Shown: positions 33,660 through 42,107 of the stretch, in pieces
How positions within the stretch are numbered: position 1 is the stretch's first letter
Layout: the number at the start of each line of letters is the position of its first letter
Source: CAG-390 sp003523225
GTDB lineage: Bacteria; Bacillota; Clostridia; Oscillospirales; CAG-272
Length of the DNA stretch: 64,000 nucleotides
Reading direction: 5' to 3'
NCBI GenBank assembly: GCA_902461815.1
Contig: CABPZE010000001.1
Location: 124,001-188,000, forward strand
Translations under genes and position numbers: made by a program
Notes under the pieces: model-generated
What the model was told of the DNA's origin: nothing
The model's database searches: none
What the model saw: only the letters and a program-made list of their open reading frames with translations

Positions 33660-34664
33660 ATGCCGCTTATCATTCCCAAGGGTTATCGCTCCGATCTCAC
33701 CGCGCGTCAGACGCAGATCGCCATTAAAAAAGTCAAGGACTTTTTCCAGACTGACCTTGCCAACCAGCTCAACCTCCGCCGTGTGTCGGCTCCGGTATTT
33801 GTTGACTCGGCAACGGGCCTTAACGATAATCTGAACGGTGTTGAGCGTCCGGTGTCTTTTGATATAAAAAATTGTTCCGGCAGCTTCGAGGTGGTTCATT
33901 CCCTTGCAAAATGGAAGCGTTATGCGCTGAAGAAGTACGGCTTTGCGCCCGGCGAGGGACTTTATACCGATATGAACGCCATACGGCGCGATGAGGACAC
34001 AGACAACATCCATTCCGTATTTGTCGATCAGTGGGACTGGGAAAAGGTTATCCTGAAGTCCGAGCGAACCCGCAGCACGCTTCATGCCACCGTCCGGTAT
34101 ATATATGACGCTCTGCGTCAGACCGAAAATTATATTGCAGACGATTACAATTTTATAGGTCATCTTCTGCCTCCTGAAATTACATTTGTAACCGCGCGGG
34201 AGCTTGAGGCAAAATATCCGTCTCTGACGCCTAAGGAGCGCGAATACCGCGCGGCAAAGGAGTACGGCGCGATATTCCTTGAAGGCATCGGTGGCGCGCT
34301 GTCGGATGGCAAGCCGCACGACGGTCGCGCGCCTGACTATGACGATTGGGAGCTGAACGGAGATATCATTGTATATTATCCGGTGCTTGACATAGCGCTT
34401 GAGCTTTCAAGCATGGGTATTCGGGTTGATGAGGATGCCATGCGACATCAGCTTGAAATTGCCGGCTGTCCCGAACGTGCAAAGCTACCCTTCCACCGCG
34501 CGCTGCTTGCCGGAGAACTGCCGTATTCAATAGGCGGCGGAATCGGCCAGTCAAGAATATGTATGTTCTTCCTGCGCAAGGCTCATATCGGCGAGGTTCA
34601 GGCGTCCTGCTGGCCGGAGGATGAGGTCAGTGCCTGCACTGCGGGAGGAATATTCCTGCTGTGA
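33660..34664 (+). CDS. asnA: Aspartate--ammonia ligase (asparagine synthetase A)
   Basis: A 334-residue class II aaRS-like enzyme making asparagine from aspartate, ammonia and ATP. Motifs are FFQTDLANQLNLRRVSAPVFV, GLNDNLNGVERPVSFD, VHSLAKWKRYALKKYGF, the GEGLYTDMNAIRRDE loop, and VFVDQWDWEKVI. At the C-terminus come LPYSIGGGIGQSRICMFFLRKAHIGEVQAS and a closing Trp-Pro. AGGAG 9 bases upstream sets the start. It is monocistronic with its own promoter and terminator. A 567-codon antisense frame covering it and the ABC remnants is a shadow. Confidence 0.96.
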   Translation: MPLIIPKGYRSDLTARQTQIAIKKVKDFFQTDLANQLNLRRVSAPVFVDSATGLNDNLNGVERPVSFDIKNCSGSFEVVHSLAKWKRYALKKYGFAPGEGLYTDMNAIRRDEDTDNIHSVFVDQWDWEKVILKSERTRSTLHATVRYIYDALRQTENYIADDYNFIGHLLPPEITFVTARELEAKYPSLTPKEREYRAAKEYGAIFLEGIGGALSDGKPHDGRAPDYDDWELNGDIIVYYPVLDIALELSSMGIRVDEDAMRHQLEIAGCPERAKLPFHRALLAGELPYSIGGGIGQSRICMFFLRKAHIGEVQASCWPEDEVSACTAGGIFLL

Positions 34665-34676
34665 TACATATATAAT

Positions 34677-34713
34677 AAAGCTCCACCGTGAAGATGATCC
34701 ATGGTGGAGCTTT
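34677..34713 (+). terminator. Terminator hairpin of asnA
   Basis: An 11-bp stem (34677-34687 with 34703-34713) 12 bases after the asnA stop. The T-run is inside the stem end. Confidence 0.75.
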
Positions 34714-34722
34714 GTCAAAGAA

Positions 34723-34757
34723 GAACGCCCCAATCGGTTTTTCCGTTTGGGGCGTTC
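34723..34757 (-). terminator. Terminator hairpin of the trmN6-HAD-ttcA operon
   Basis: A 15-bp stem with one mismatch (34723-34737 with 34743-34757) and a 5-base loop lies 38 bases after the ttcA stop. It is followed on the minus strand by TTCTTTG. It can also back up asnA termination. Confidence 0.7.
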
Positions 34758-34795
34758 GTTATATGCTGTAATGCTACAATATGACGGGTGAGAGG

Positions 34796-35563
34796 TTATT
34801 CCTCGTCCTCGTCAGAGTATGCTGTGACTCCCGCCATTCTGCCGAATTCGCGGAAACCGTCCACGCCGCCGCGCTGGATCGCGCCGTATATGCGGTATTT
34901 AAGCCCTCTGTTTTCGCGGTCAAGCCGGGCAAGGAATTTCTTCATTTCCTCACGCTCGGTGTTGCCGTTGGCGGGGCAGGTGGATTCCACCACCGGAAGC
35001 TCCGCTTTTTTGGCAAAGTAGCGTATATCCTTTTCGGGCATATATATCATCGGGCGTATAACGGTCACGTCGCTGCGAGACAGGTATGTTACCGGGCTGA
35101 AAACTCCTATTCTGCCCTCATAAAAAAGGTTAAGCATAAAGGTTTCGACCACATCGTCAAAGTGATGCCCGAGGGCAACTTTGTTACAGCCCAGCCTGTG
35201 AGCGGCGTTATTGAGTGCACCGCGGCGCATTTTGGCGCAGAGCGAGCAGGGATTATGCTCCTTTCGGTACTCAAAAACTACCTTTGATATGTCGGAGGGA
35301 ATTATATGATATTCCACTCCGAGCTTTTCGCAATATCCGGCGACTCCAGAAAAATCCATTCCCTCGAGTCCCATGTCTATGCTTATCCCGCAAAGCTCGT
35401 ACTTCTGAGGATAAAAGCGCCGCATTTCGGCAAGCGCGGTAAGCAGGGTCAGCGAGTCCTTTCCGCCGGAAATTCCGACGGATATTTTGTCGCCTTCGGA
35501 TATCATTTTATAGTCCTCGCACGCACGGCGGGTATAGCTGAGAATTCTTTTGGTGTCGCTCAT
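34796..35563 (-). CDS. ttcA: tRNA 2-thiocytidine biosynthesis protein TtcA family (PP-loop)
   Basis: A 255-residue PP-loop ATPase that thiolates cytidine-32 of some tRNAs. The PP-loop is ISVGISGGKDSLTLLTAL (~residue 30). The cysteine pair CSLC near 108 and the later CPANGN match the Fe-S/thiolation cysteines of TtcA. The GHHFDDVVETFMLNLFYEGR segment is family-specific. Its start overlaps the HAD gene stop (ATGA). Related PP-loop proteins such as TilS differ in this region, so TtcA is favoured. Confidence 0.88.
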   Translation of the reverse strand: MSDTKRILSYTRRACEDYKMISEGDKISVGISGGKDSLTLLTALAEMRRFYPQKYELCGISIDMGLEGMDFSGVAGYCEKLGVEYHIIPSDISKVVFEYRKEHNPCSLCAKMRRGALNNAAHRLGCNKVALGHHFDDVVETFMLNLFYEGRIGVFSPVTYLSRSDVTVIRPMIYMPEKDIRYFAKKAELPVVESTCPANGNTEREEMKKFLARLDRENRGLKYRIYGAIQRGGVDGFREFGRMAGVTAYSDEDEE

Positions 35564-36228
35564 CGGTTAAACAGAAATGCCTCCAGCTCGGAAATGTTTT
35601 CAAAATAAATATCGCTTGCGCGGCGCATGAATTCTTCGATCTTCTTACTTTGCCTTGCCCAACCTGCGGCGGCAAAACGCACACCTGCGGCACGGGACAT
35701 ATCAAGTCCGGGCTTAAGGTCGTCCACCATAAGCAGCTCGTACGGCGCATAGCCGTGCTTTTCCATTATGTCAAGCAGCGGATACGGGTCGGGCTTGCGC
35801 TTGCCCTCGCCGCTGTCCCATGCGTAAACGCCGTCGGGCAAAAAGCCGAAATTATGTTGCCAGTCGCGGAGTATATTGTCGGTATATGAGTGCGAGACTA
35901 CAAATACCTTTCCGCCTGCCTTCATAAAACGGCTTATGACTTCCTTTAATCCGGGCACGGCTTCCGGTATCGTTTCTTTAACGAACCGCTGCCAGTTGTC
36001 AAATTCAAAGCTCATTTCCTCGACGGAAAATCCGAGTATCTTTCTGAAAAAAGGCTCAAATCCGGGGTCGAAGCAATAGTCTATGAATTCCTCGTAATTG
36101 TAACGGACTCCGGGGCGCAGCTTTGACATGGTGTCAAGAAACGCCGGATAATTCACTTCGGGGGTGGACAGCACGGTAGTGTCGTCGTGGTCAAGCACGA
36201 GGCACGGAAATTTGATTTTTGAATTCAT
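35560..36228 (-). CDS. HAD-superfamily hydrolase
   Basis: A 222-residue phosphatase-like protein. Motif I is LVLDHDDTTV (nucleophile and acid/base Asp). Motif II is the VVSHS serine, motif III the lysine in GKRKPDPYPLL, and motif IV the acidic pair in LLMVDDLKPGLDMSRAAG. An alpha-helical cap occupies ~20-85. It is closest to the phosphoglycolate-phosphatase-like subgroup, with unknown substrate. It lies between trmN6 (18-base gap) and ttcA (4-base overlap), so one operon is likely. Confidence 0.87.
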   Translation of the reverse strand: MNSKIKFPCLVLDHDDTTVLSTPEVNYPAFLDTMSKLRPGVRYNYEEFIDYCFDPGFEPFFRKILGFSVEEMSFEFDNWQRFVKETIPEAVPGLKEVISRFMKAGGKVFVVSHSYTDNILRDWQHNFGFLPDGVYAWDSGEGKRKPDPYPLLDIMEKHGYAPYELLMVDDLKPGLDMSRAAGVRFAAAGWARQSKKIEEFMRRASDIYFENISELEAFLFNR

Positions 36229-36246
36229 ATTTCAGATCCTTGATGT

Positions 36247-37026
36247 TTATTCGTCCGCGCCTGCGAAGGAGCAGGTTTCATATATACGCGCGGCGCGGTC
36301 AGTCATGCGGCGCGCATCTACGTTTCCGGATGGTGCAGGGTAGAGAACCAGTGGGCGTGTGATCTCAAGCGACGGGGCTGCGCCGAGCTTTGAGGTTACA
36401 AGCACCGCCGACGGTCGTGACATGACGTCAGGGTAGATCTCCGTCATCCGTTTGGGTTCAAGTCCGCTTGCGCGCATAGCCTCAAACAGGTCAGGCAGAC
36501 GGTTAGGACGGAATACGCAGTAAAAGAGTCCGCCGAAGTTAAGCAGCCTTGCCGCGGCGGCGCAAAAGTCGCCGATACCGCCGAATATCTCATGCCTTGC
36601 TATCAGCTTTTCCGGGGCTTCGGAGCGGTGTCCGGTATCGGGACGCATATACGGTGGATTTGAAAATACAACGTCAAATCTGCCGCCTAAGCTTTCCGGT
36701 CTTGCATCCCTTATATCGCCGCACTCTGGAAAAAATACTCCGTCAAGCCGGTTGAGTTTGGCATTTTTGCGTGCCAGCTCGGCGTAATCCGGCTGGATCT
36801 CCAACGCACGTATCTCTGGAAATTTGCCGTGCGAGGCGCAGAGCAGGGAAATGACCCCGGTTCCGCAGCCAAGCTCGCAGGCGCGTCCGCCGCTTTTATT
36901 GATATAAGCGGCAAGCAGATAGGAATCGGTGCCCCAACGCAGACCGCGTGTTTTCTGTATTATATTGAGGTGTTCACCGACGGCACACAAGCGCTCGCCG
37001 GGACCTGGCTTGATTTCAGAAGACAT
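36247..37026 (-). CDS. trmN6: tRNA1(Val) (adenine(37)-N6)-methyltransferase-like protein
   Basis: A 259-residue class I methyltransferase of the YfiC/TrmN6 group, modifying A37 of tRNA1-Val using S-adenosylmethionine. The opening LNIIQKTRGLRWGTDSYLLA is typical. The SAM loop is ACELGCGTGVISLL, and the catalytic N6-amino motif is FSNPPYMRP (NPPY) near 130. GAGG lies 6 bases before the ATG. It starts an operon with a HAD hydrolase and ttcA. The exact tRNA target is inferred from the family. Confidence 0.87.
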   Translation of the reverse strand: MSSEIKPGPGERLCAVGEHLNIIQKTRGLRWGTDSYLLAAYINKSGGRACELGCGTGVISLLCASHGKFPEIRALEIQPDYAELARKNAKLNRLDGVFFPECGDIRDARPESLGGRFDVVFSNPPYMRPDTGHRSEAPEKLIARHEIFGGIGDFCAAAARLLNFGGLFYCVFRPNRLPDLFEAMRASGLEPKRMTEIYPDVMSRPSAVLVTSKLGAAPSLEITRPLVLYPAPSGNVDARRMTDRAARIYETCSFAGADE

Positions 37027-37063
37027 AAAAACCTCGTTAATCAGTTGACGGTTACACAGACAA

Positions 37064-37103
37064 TTAAAAACGCGGGCTGCAACGCAAAAGCGCCGCAGCC
37101 CGC
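37064..37103 (-). terminator. Intrinsic terminator of the ferredoxin gene
   Basis: On the minus strand, a 9-bp GC-rich stem (37095-37103 with 37072-37080) followed by a T-run (37065-37071). Confidence 0.85.
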
Positions 37104-37133
37104 ATGACCGCGGAAGTGACCGCGGCAGATGCC

Positions 37134-37304
37134 TTATTCGGCTTTGGGAGCCTCAACAGGGCAAACGCCGGCGCAAGCGCCGCACTCGATGCACTTATCG
37201 GGGTCAATTACGTATTTGCCGTCGCCTTCGCTGATGGCGCCGACCGGGCATTCACCCGCGCAGGTGCCGCAGGCGATGCAGTCATCACTGATTTTGTATG
37301 CCAT
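37134..37304 (-). CDS. 2[4Fe-4S] ferredoxin
   Basis: A 56-residue bacterial ferredoxin, short enough to be missed by simple ORF scans. Two CxxCxxCxxxCP clusters are present: C9, C12, C15, C19-P and C38, C41, C44, C48-P. It reads MAYKISDDCIACGTC at the start and ends PVEAPKAE. It carries low-potential electrons for anaerobic enzymes. GGAGG lies ~8 bases before the ATG (minus strand). It has its own promoter and terminator, so it is monocistronic. Confidence 0.96.
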   Translation of the reverse strand: MAYKISDDCIACGTCAGECPVGAISEGDGKYVIDPDKCIECGACAGVCPVEAPKAE

Positions 37305-37334
37305 GATAGTTTACCTCCATATGAGAATAGATAT

Positions 37335-37362
37335 ATTGTATCACAAATAGCGTGATATGCAA
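37335..37362 (-). promoter_or_regulatory. Sigma-A promoter for ferredoxin gene
   Basis: On the minus strand: -35 TTGCAT (37357-37362), a 16-base spacer and -10 TACAAT (37335-37340), ~30 bases before the ATG. Confidence 0.5.
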
Positions 37363-37447
37363 GTGTTTTTTTGAAAAAAATTTTTAATCCCGTATAAACT
37401 TTGGCGAAAAAGCATCGAAAAGAGGAAAAAACAGAGAAAAAAGCGGT

Positions 37448-38911
37448 TTATTCCTCGGGAAGCACATCACTGTCGTCATCCTGAGAGTCAGCCGTACGGT
37501 CGGGCTGACGCGTGCTGCGGGAAATGACTTTGACGCTGTCACGGTGATAAGTTTTGGGTGGATCACCGGGTTTATCGTCAAGACGTACCTTTACTGTGCC
37601 GGCAATAGGGCTGTTTTCGGTAACGATTCCTCGTCCGTCGGCGGTTTCAACTATTGAGTCGACCGGGGGAGTCAGCTTGATCTCCTTTTCATATGTGTCA
37701 TGCTCAAAACGCAGACAGCACATAAGTCTTCCGCAGCAACCGGATATTTTTGATGAGCTGAGTGACAGACCCTGCTCCTTTGCCATTCGTATCGACACCT
37801 GTGTAAAGTTGGGAAGAAAACTGGCGCAGCAGAGCTTGCGTCCGCAGACTCCGCAACCGCCAAGCATTTTCGCTTCGTCGCGTATTCCTATCTGTCGCAG
37901 CTCGATGCGTGTGCGGAAAACAGAGGCGAGATCCTTTACAAGCTCGCGGAAATCAACGCGCCCTGCGGCTGTGAAATAAAATATAAGCTTGGTGTTGTCA
38001 AAGGTATAGCTTGAGCCGACAAGCTTCATGTCAAGCCCGTGAGCGGCGATCTTTTCGGCGCATACGGTTAGGGCGGCAGCCTCGCGGCGGTGATTTTCCT
38101 CATTTCTGCGGGCGTCCTCCTCATTTGCACGTCTTCCGACTGCTCTGAGTGGCTGTACAATGGTTTCGTTGGGAACAAATGTGTTGCCCATGCTTATCTC
38201 ACCGTACTCAACTCCACGCGAGGTCTCCACTATTGCGTGCTCTCCGCGAACGAATTTATCGGCTCCTGGAGCAAAGTAATAGGTTTTGCCCGAATTTTCA
38301 AAACGTATCCCCACCACCTCGGTGGTGTTTTCGGATTGCTTTGCGGGTGTCGGTGTGAAGCTGTGCGGCAGCAGGCATTCGGGAAGAATTTCATCGTCGG
38401 GGATCCTGAAAGCGTCCGGAGGAAGCTCATAGGAATCCGCCGAGGTGCTTACAAGCGGCTCGGATGAATTTCTTCCGATGCGGTTATCGTCAAACAGGGA
38501 AATATCCGCAAAGCGGTCTGAGCTTTCAAAAGTCTTTTTCTCGTCATTGTCGTATGATACTTCAACGGAATGGGCTTCTTTTTCAACTGTTGACTGCTTC
38601 GCTCCGCGGTTGGTATCGTTTCGGCTTTGCTGTGGCTGACGGCGCTTGCCTGTGCGATCCTTTTTATAGTCGTCACGCTTCTTCTGCGACTCATTTTTGG
38701 ATTGCTGCTGATTCTTGGCCTTTATTTTTTCGTGTGAAACAGTTGCTTCCTGCGTCACATCTTTGGGCTGACGGTCGTTTTCATGCTTATTCTGAGGACG
38801 CCGTCCCTGTTTGCGTCCTGCGTTCTTTGCGCGTTTGTCCCGCCCTTTTTCTTCGGATCTGCCGCTTTGAGCGGTTTCCGCGATTTTATTCTTATCTTTG
38901 CTTTCGTCCAT
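37448..38911 (-). CDS. ricT: RicT/YaaT-type PSP1-domain protein with long charged N-terminal extension
   Basis: A 487-residue protein. The C-terminal ~280 residues are the PSP1/RicT core (GIRFENSGKTYYFAPG.., VETSRGVEYGEISMGN). It includes the cysteine block GGCGVCGRKLCCASFL and SGCCGRLMCCLRFEHD, which in Bacillus RicT binds Fe-S clusters in the RicA-RicF-RicT complex acting on RNase Y and mRNA maturation. Residues ~1-165 are a Lys/Arg/Gln/Asp-rich, repeat-poor disordered extension not found in B. subtilis RicT (about 275 residues in total). It sits next to holB, the usual holB-ricT order of Firmicutes. Ferredoxin is divergent in role but on the same strand downstream. Confidence 0.9.
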   Translation of the reverse strand: MDESKDKNKIAETAQSGRSEEKGRDKRAKNAGRKQGRRPQNKHENDRQPKDVTQEATVSHEKIKAKNQQQSKNESQKKRDDYKKDRTGKRRQPQQSRNDTNRGAKQSTVEKEAHSVEVSYDNDEKKTFESSDRFADISLFDDNRIGRNSSEPLVSTSADSYELPPDAFRIPDDEILPECLLPHSFTPTPAKQSENTTEVVGIRFENSGKTYYFAPGADKFVRGEHAIVETSRGVEYGEISMGNTFVPNETIVQPLRAVGRRANEEDARRNEENHRREAAALTVCAEKIAAHGLDMKLVGSSYTFDNTKLIFYFTAAGRVDFRELVKDLASVFRTRIELRQIGIRDEAKMLGGCGVCGRKLCCASFLPNFTQVSIRMAKEQGLSLSSSKISGCCGRLMCCLRFEHDTYEKEIKLTPPVDSIVETADGRGIVTENSPIAGTVKVRLDDKPGDPPKTYHRDSVKVISRSTRQPDRTADSQDDDSDVLPEE

Positions 38912-38939
38912 TTATTAAAATTCCTTATTTAATTGTTTT

Positions 38940-39995
38940 TTATCTGCGGGCTTCTGATGCTTCGGCAGCATTCATAAGTCCGAAAACCGTAAGACGGGTA
39001 TTGGCGTTGCGGGAGAGCAGATCCCGTGCATTTTCTACTGCGTCGTATAACGACAGCAAACGTGTAAGTGTGTATCCTCCGCAGATTTCCTCGGCTTCAT
39101 CTGCATCGGCAAAAAAGCGAAGCGGGGCTTTTTCACTTTTTTTCAGCAGAGCAAGATCGCGAAGTGCAAGCGAGAGATCGTTAAGCATTCGTGACGCTTC
39201 TTCACGCTTACCCGATGAATACGGTTGAAGCAGAGACAGAAGCTCCTGCCCGTGTCCTCTCGATGCGGCAATGCGGCAAAAGCCGACTGCGGCGGTGCGT
39301 CGGGCGGTTACTGCGTCCTTTTCCTTGCCGGAAAAAAGCTCTATTGCACGTCCCGCGCTTCCGTCAGACGCCATGATGATCCCGCGAAAGGCGGATTTGT
39401 TTTCGCGCTTAAGCTCTTCCGCCTCCGGACAACGTTCAAGCGCTATCTCCGCAACAGTGTCCGGAGGAAGCGGCTGCATTCTGAGCGAGGGCGCACGGGA
39501 GCGCACGGTTTCAAGCAAGCTTCCTGAGCTTTCCGCTATCAGCAGGAACACAAGGTATGACGGAGGCTCTTCAAGAGTAAGCAGCAGTGCGTTCTGAGCC
39601 TGTGCCGTCATTGTATCCGCGTCGTTTATAATGTATATTTTATATTCAAGCTCGTTAGGAAGTATATGAACATCGGTGCGCAGTGCGCGGATCGTATCAA
39701 TTCCGAGACTTGCCTTGCCATCCTCACGCGCAACTGTTATTACGTCAGGTGATATTCCGGCAAATATTTTACGGCAAGTGGGGCATTCGCCGCAAGGTAG
39801 CGGAGCGTTTGTTCCAGCCCGCTCACAGCAAAGCGCTGCCGCAATGTTTTTTGCCAGGGTGCGCCTGCCGCTTCCTAAGCGCCCTTCAATGATGTAGGCG
39901 TGCGCAAGTCCACCGGCTGACATTATGTCCCCGGCAATGCGCACACGGAGAGCGGAGTTGCCCTTTATTTGCGGGAAACACCTGTCAGCCTCCAT
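38940..39995 (-). CDS. holB: DNA polymerase III subunit delta'
   Basis: A 351-residue clamp-loader subunit. The AAA+ domain has a Walker A-like GRLGSGRRTLAKNIA, where the usual lysine is arginine, as tolerated in non-hydrolysing delta'. The zinc module is CGECPTCRKI near 68-77. The sensor/Walker B-like region is YKIYIINDADTMTAQAQNALLLTLEEPP, followed by VRSRA (SRC-like arginine finger region). The C-terminal helical collar is present. It lies 28 bases upstream of ricT in the same direction. Confidence 0.9.
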   Translation of the reverse strand: MEADRCFPQIKGNSALRVRIAGDIMSAGGLAHAYIIEGRLGSGRRTLAKNIAAALCCERAGTNAPLPCGECPTCRKIFAGISPDVITVAREDGKASLGIDTIRALRTDVHILPNELEYKIYIINDADTMTAQAQNALLLTLEEPPSYLVFLLIAESSGSLLETVRSRAPSLRMQPLPPDTVAEIALERCPEAEELKRENKSAFRGIIMASDGSAGRAIELFSGKEKDAVTARRTAAVGFCRIAASRGHGQELLSLLQPYSSGKREEASRMLNDLSLALRDLALLKKSEKAPLRFFADADEAEEICGGYTLTRLLSLYDAVENARDLLSRNANTRLTVFGLMNAAEASEARR

Positions 39996-40088
39996 AATGC
40001 GCGCCTGCCTTTCTTCACCTTATATTTATTATATCATTTACACATTAAAAAGTCAATATCTTTGATCGACCGTTGCGTTCATGCTGAA

Positions 40089-40844
40089 TCATCCTATCAG
40101 CGTATCCATTACGAGCATCAGGCAGAAGCCGACGAGCAGGGAATATGTTGCGCCGCGCTCATTTCCGTGCGAATGTGTTTCGGGAATCATTTCGTCACTT
40201 ATCACATAAAGCATTGTCCCTCCGGCAAATGCAAGGATAAATGGTAATACGGCGGATGAAATGCTTGCGGCAAAATATCCCACAAACGTTCCCAGAACCT
40301 CTACAAGTCCGGTTGCCGCAGCCGCGATGAAAGTGCGTTTTTTACTGATCCCCGCCGCAAGCATAGGCGCAATTATTACCATTCCCTCCGGAATATTCTG
40401 CAACGCTATTCCGCCTGCTACTGCCAACGCGTCGGAGGTGCTTCCCGCACCAAAACCGACTCCGGCGGCAATTCCTTCCGGAATGTTATGTATTGCAATT
40501 GCCAGAACAAACAGCAGGACTTTGTTCAGCTTTGATGTCCCGTCGGGATGCGATTCTGAATCGACGCCCACCAGCTTGTGCAGATGCGGAGTCAGGCGGT
40601 CGATGAAATTCAGACACAGTGCGCCGCAGAAAACTCCTGCAATTGTGACTATCAGGGATACGATCCCATCTCCCAACGACGGAAGGATAAGACCGATTAT
40701 TGCAGCGGCAAGCATTACACCGGCTGCAAATCCAAGAGTGATGTCGCTGAATCTGTGAGAGTTTTTTTTGAATACAAAGCCAAGAACAGCACCTATAACG
40801 GTTGCTCCTCCGACGCCCAAAGCTGTCAAAAAAACGATTTTCAT
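40089..40844 (-). CDS. ZIP-family metal transporter
   Basis: A 251-residue transporter with about eight membrane helices, importing divalent metals such as zinc or iron. The signature helix 4 is IAIHNIPEGIAAGVGFGAG, and helix 5 is ALQNIPEGMVIIAPML; their His/Asn/Glu residues form the metal path. The N-terminal GFAAGVMLAAAIIGLILPS is typical of ZupT/gufA members. It has its own promoter at 40911-40938. A metal-responsive operator is possible but I could not define one. Confidence 0.92.
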   Translation of the reverse strand: MKIVFLTALGVGGATVIGAVLGFVFKKNSHRFSDITLGFAAGVMLAAAIIGLILPSLGDGIVSLIVTIAGVFCGALCLNFIDRLTPHLHKLVGVDSESHPDGTSKLNKVLLFVLAIAIHNIPEGIAAGVGFGAGSTSDALAVAGGIALQNIPEGMVIIAPMLAAGISKKRTFIAAAATGLVEVLGTFVGYFAASISSAVLPFILAFAGGTMLYVISDEMIPETHSHGNERGATYSLLVGFCLMLVMDTLIG

Positions 40845-40910
40845 ATAATATGCCTTTCATTATTCTACTTATTATTATTTGTCGGGAACCCAAAATGTTC
40901 ATTATGTATT

Positions 40911-40938
40911 ATTATACCATATCTATTCTGTATGTCAA
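40911..40938 (-). promoter_or_regulatory. Sigma-A promoter for ZIP transporter
   Basis: On the minus strand: a perfect TTGACA (40933-40938), a 16-base spacer and a perfect TATAAT (40911-40916). The remainder of the 325-base gap to oppB is AT-rich without other recognisable features. Confidence 0.7.
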
Positions 40939-41086
40939 CATCGTCAAAACATTTTGAAGTGAAAGTTTATTTTATCGGGTTGTGAAAAAACGCGATACTG
41001 AGCAAAAAAAATAAATACATTCGTAATCTTTTGAATTATTGTGGAAGAAATCCTTCATTTTCAAAAAACAAATTGCCGTTAAAGTA

Positions 41087-41115
41087 TTGACAAGGAAAGC
41101 GTTATGTATTATAAT
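41087..41115 (+). promoter_or_regulatory. Consensus sigma-A promoter for the opp operon
   Basis: A perfect TTGACA (41087-41092), a 17-base spacer and a perfect TATAAT (41110-41115). The -10 lies inside a 12-base perfect palindrome (41106-41117). Confidence 0.8.
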
Positions 41116-41169
41116 ACAAGCAATTAATTGTTGATCAATTTTTTTGAAACGAAAGGCGCGGTAGTTTTA

Positions 41170-42096
41170 ATGCCCAAAATGCTGTCTTATGTGCTGAAAC
41201 GGCTTCTGCTCGGGGTGCTGTCGATTTTCATAATAATTACAATTACATTTTTTATAATGCACGCAATACCCGGCGGTCCCTTCAACAGCGAAAAAGCCGT
41301 AACAGCCACAACTAAAGCTGCACTTGAAGCCAAATACGGCCTTAATAAGCCGCTTGGTGAGCAGTACCTGACATATCTCAAGGATATTGTAACTAAATTT
41401 GATTTCGGTCCATCCCTCAAGCAAAGAGGAAGAATGGTTCAGGATATAATCATGGAAGGCTTTGCCGTGTCAGCAAAGCTCGGTCTTACCGCCGCAGGTC
41501 TTGCAATCGTATTTGGCATGACTCTCGGTTCGGTTGCTGCGCTCAATCGTAACAAGTTCATTGACCGCGTGATTATGATAGTGACGACTGCGTTTGTTGC
41601 AATGCCATCGTTCATTGTAGGAACATTTCTGCTTTTGGTCTTCTGCGTCAATGTCGGATGGTTTCCGGCCAACGGAGATGCCGCCGGCGGACTTGTGCTT
41701 CCTATTATTACTTTGATGCTTTATCCTATGGCATACATTACAAGGCTCACCCGGTCGAGTATGCTTGACGTTCTTGGTCAGGATTATATACGTACCGCAA
41801 AGGCAAAGGGTGTTTCAAGCGGTATGATAGTTTTCAAGCACGCATTGAAGAATGCCTGCATCCCTGTAATCACATATGCCGGTCCGATGATAGCCTTTAT
41901 TGTCACAGGTAGCCTTGTTGTGGAGCAGATATTCGCTGTTCCGGGCATCGGACGTAAATTTGTTCAGAGTATTATCAACCGCGATTACACGCTTATTATG
42001 GGTACCACGATTTTTCTTGCCGTACTTATTATTGTTATGACGCTTGTTTGTGACATACTTTATAAAGTCGTAGACCCTCGTATTGATTATGAATAA
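41170..42096 (+). CDS. oppB: Oligopeptide ABC transporter permease OppB
   Basis: A 308-residue permease with six membrane helices. The N-terminal LKRLLLGVLSIFIIITITFFIMHAIPGGPF block and the EAA loop in the GQDYIRTAKAKGVSSGMIVFKHALKNA region identify the OppB/DppB family. The GSLVVEQIFAVPGIGR segment near the end is also diagnostic. It is first of five genes (oppB-C-D-F-A) reading from one strong promoter. The complex imports peptides as nitrogen or signal source. Confidence 0.94.
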   Translation: MPKMLSYVLKRLLLGVLSIFIIITITFFIMHAIPGGPFNSEKAVTATTKAALEAKYGLNKPLGEQYLTYLKDIVTKFDFGPSLKQRGRMVQDIIMEGFAVSAKLGLTAAGLAIVFGMTLGSVAALNRNKFIDRVIMIVTTAFVAMPSFIVGTFLLLVFCVNVGWFPANGDAAGGLVLPIITLMLYPMAYITRLTRSSMLDVLGQDYIRTAKAKGVSSGMIVFKHALKNACIPVITYAGPMIAFIVTGSLVVEQIFAVPGIGRKFVQSIINRDYTLIMGTTIFLAVLIIVMTLVCDILYKVVDPRIDYE

Positions 42097-42107
42097 GGGG
42101 GCAGAAA

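Noticed and set aside
32616..34319. 567-codon open frame on the minus strand
   Set aside because: It lies exactly opposite asnA and the ABC-exporter remnants, has no ribosome-binding site or domain, and results from codon bias of asnA.
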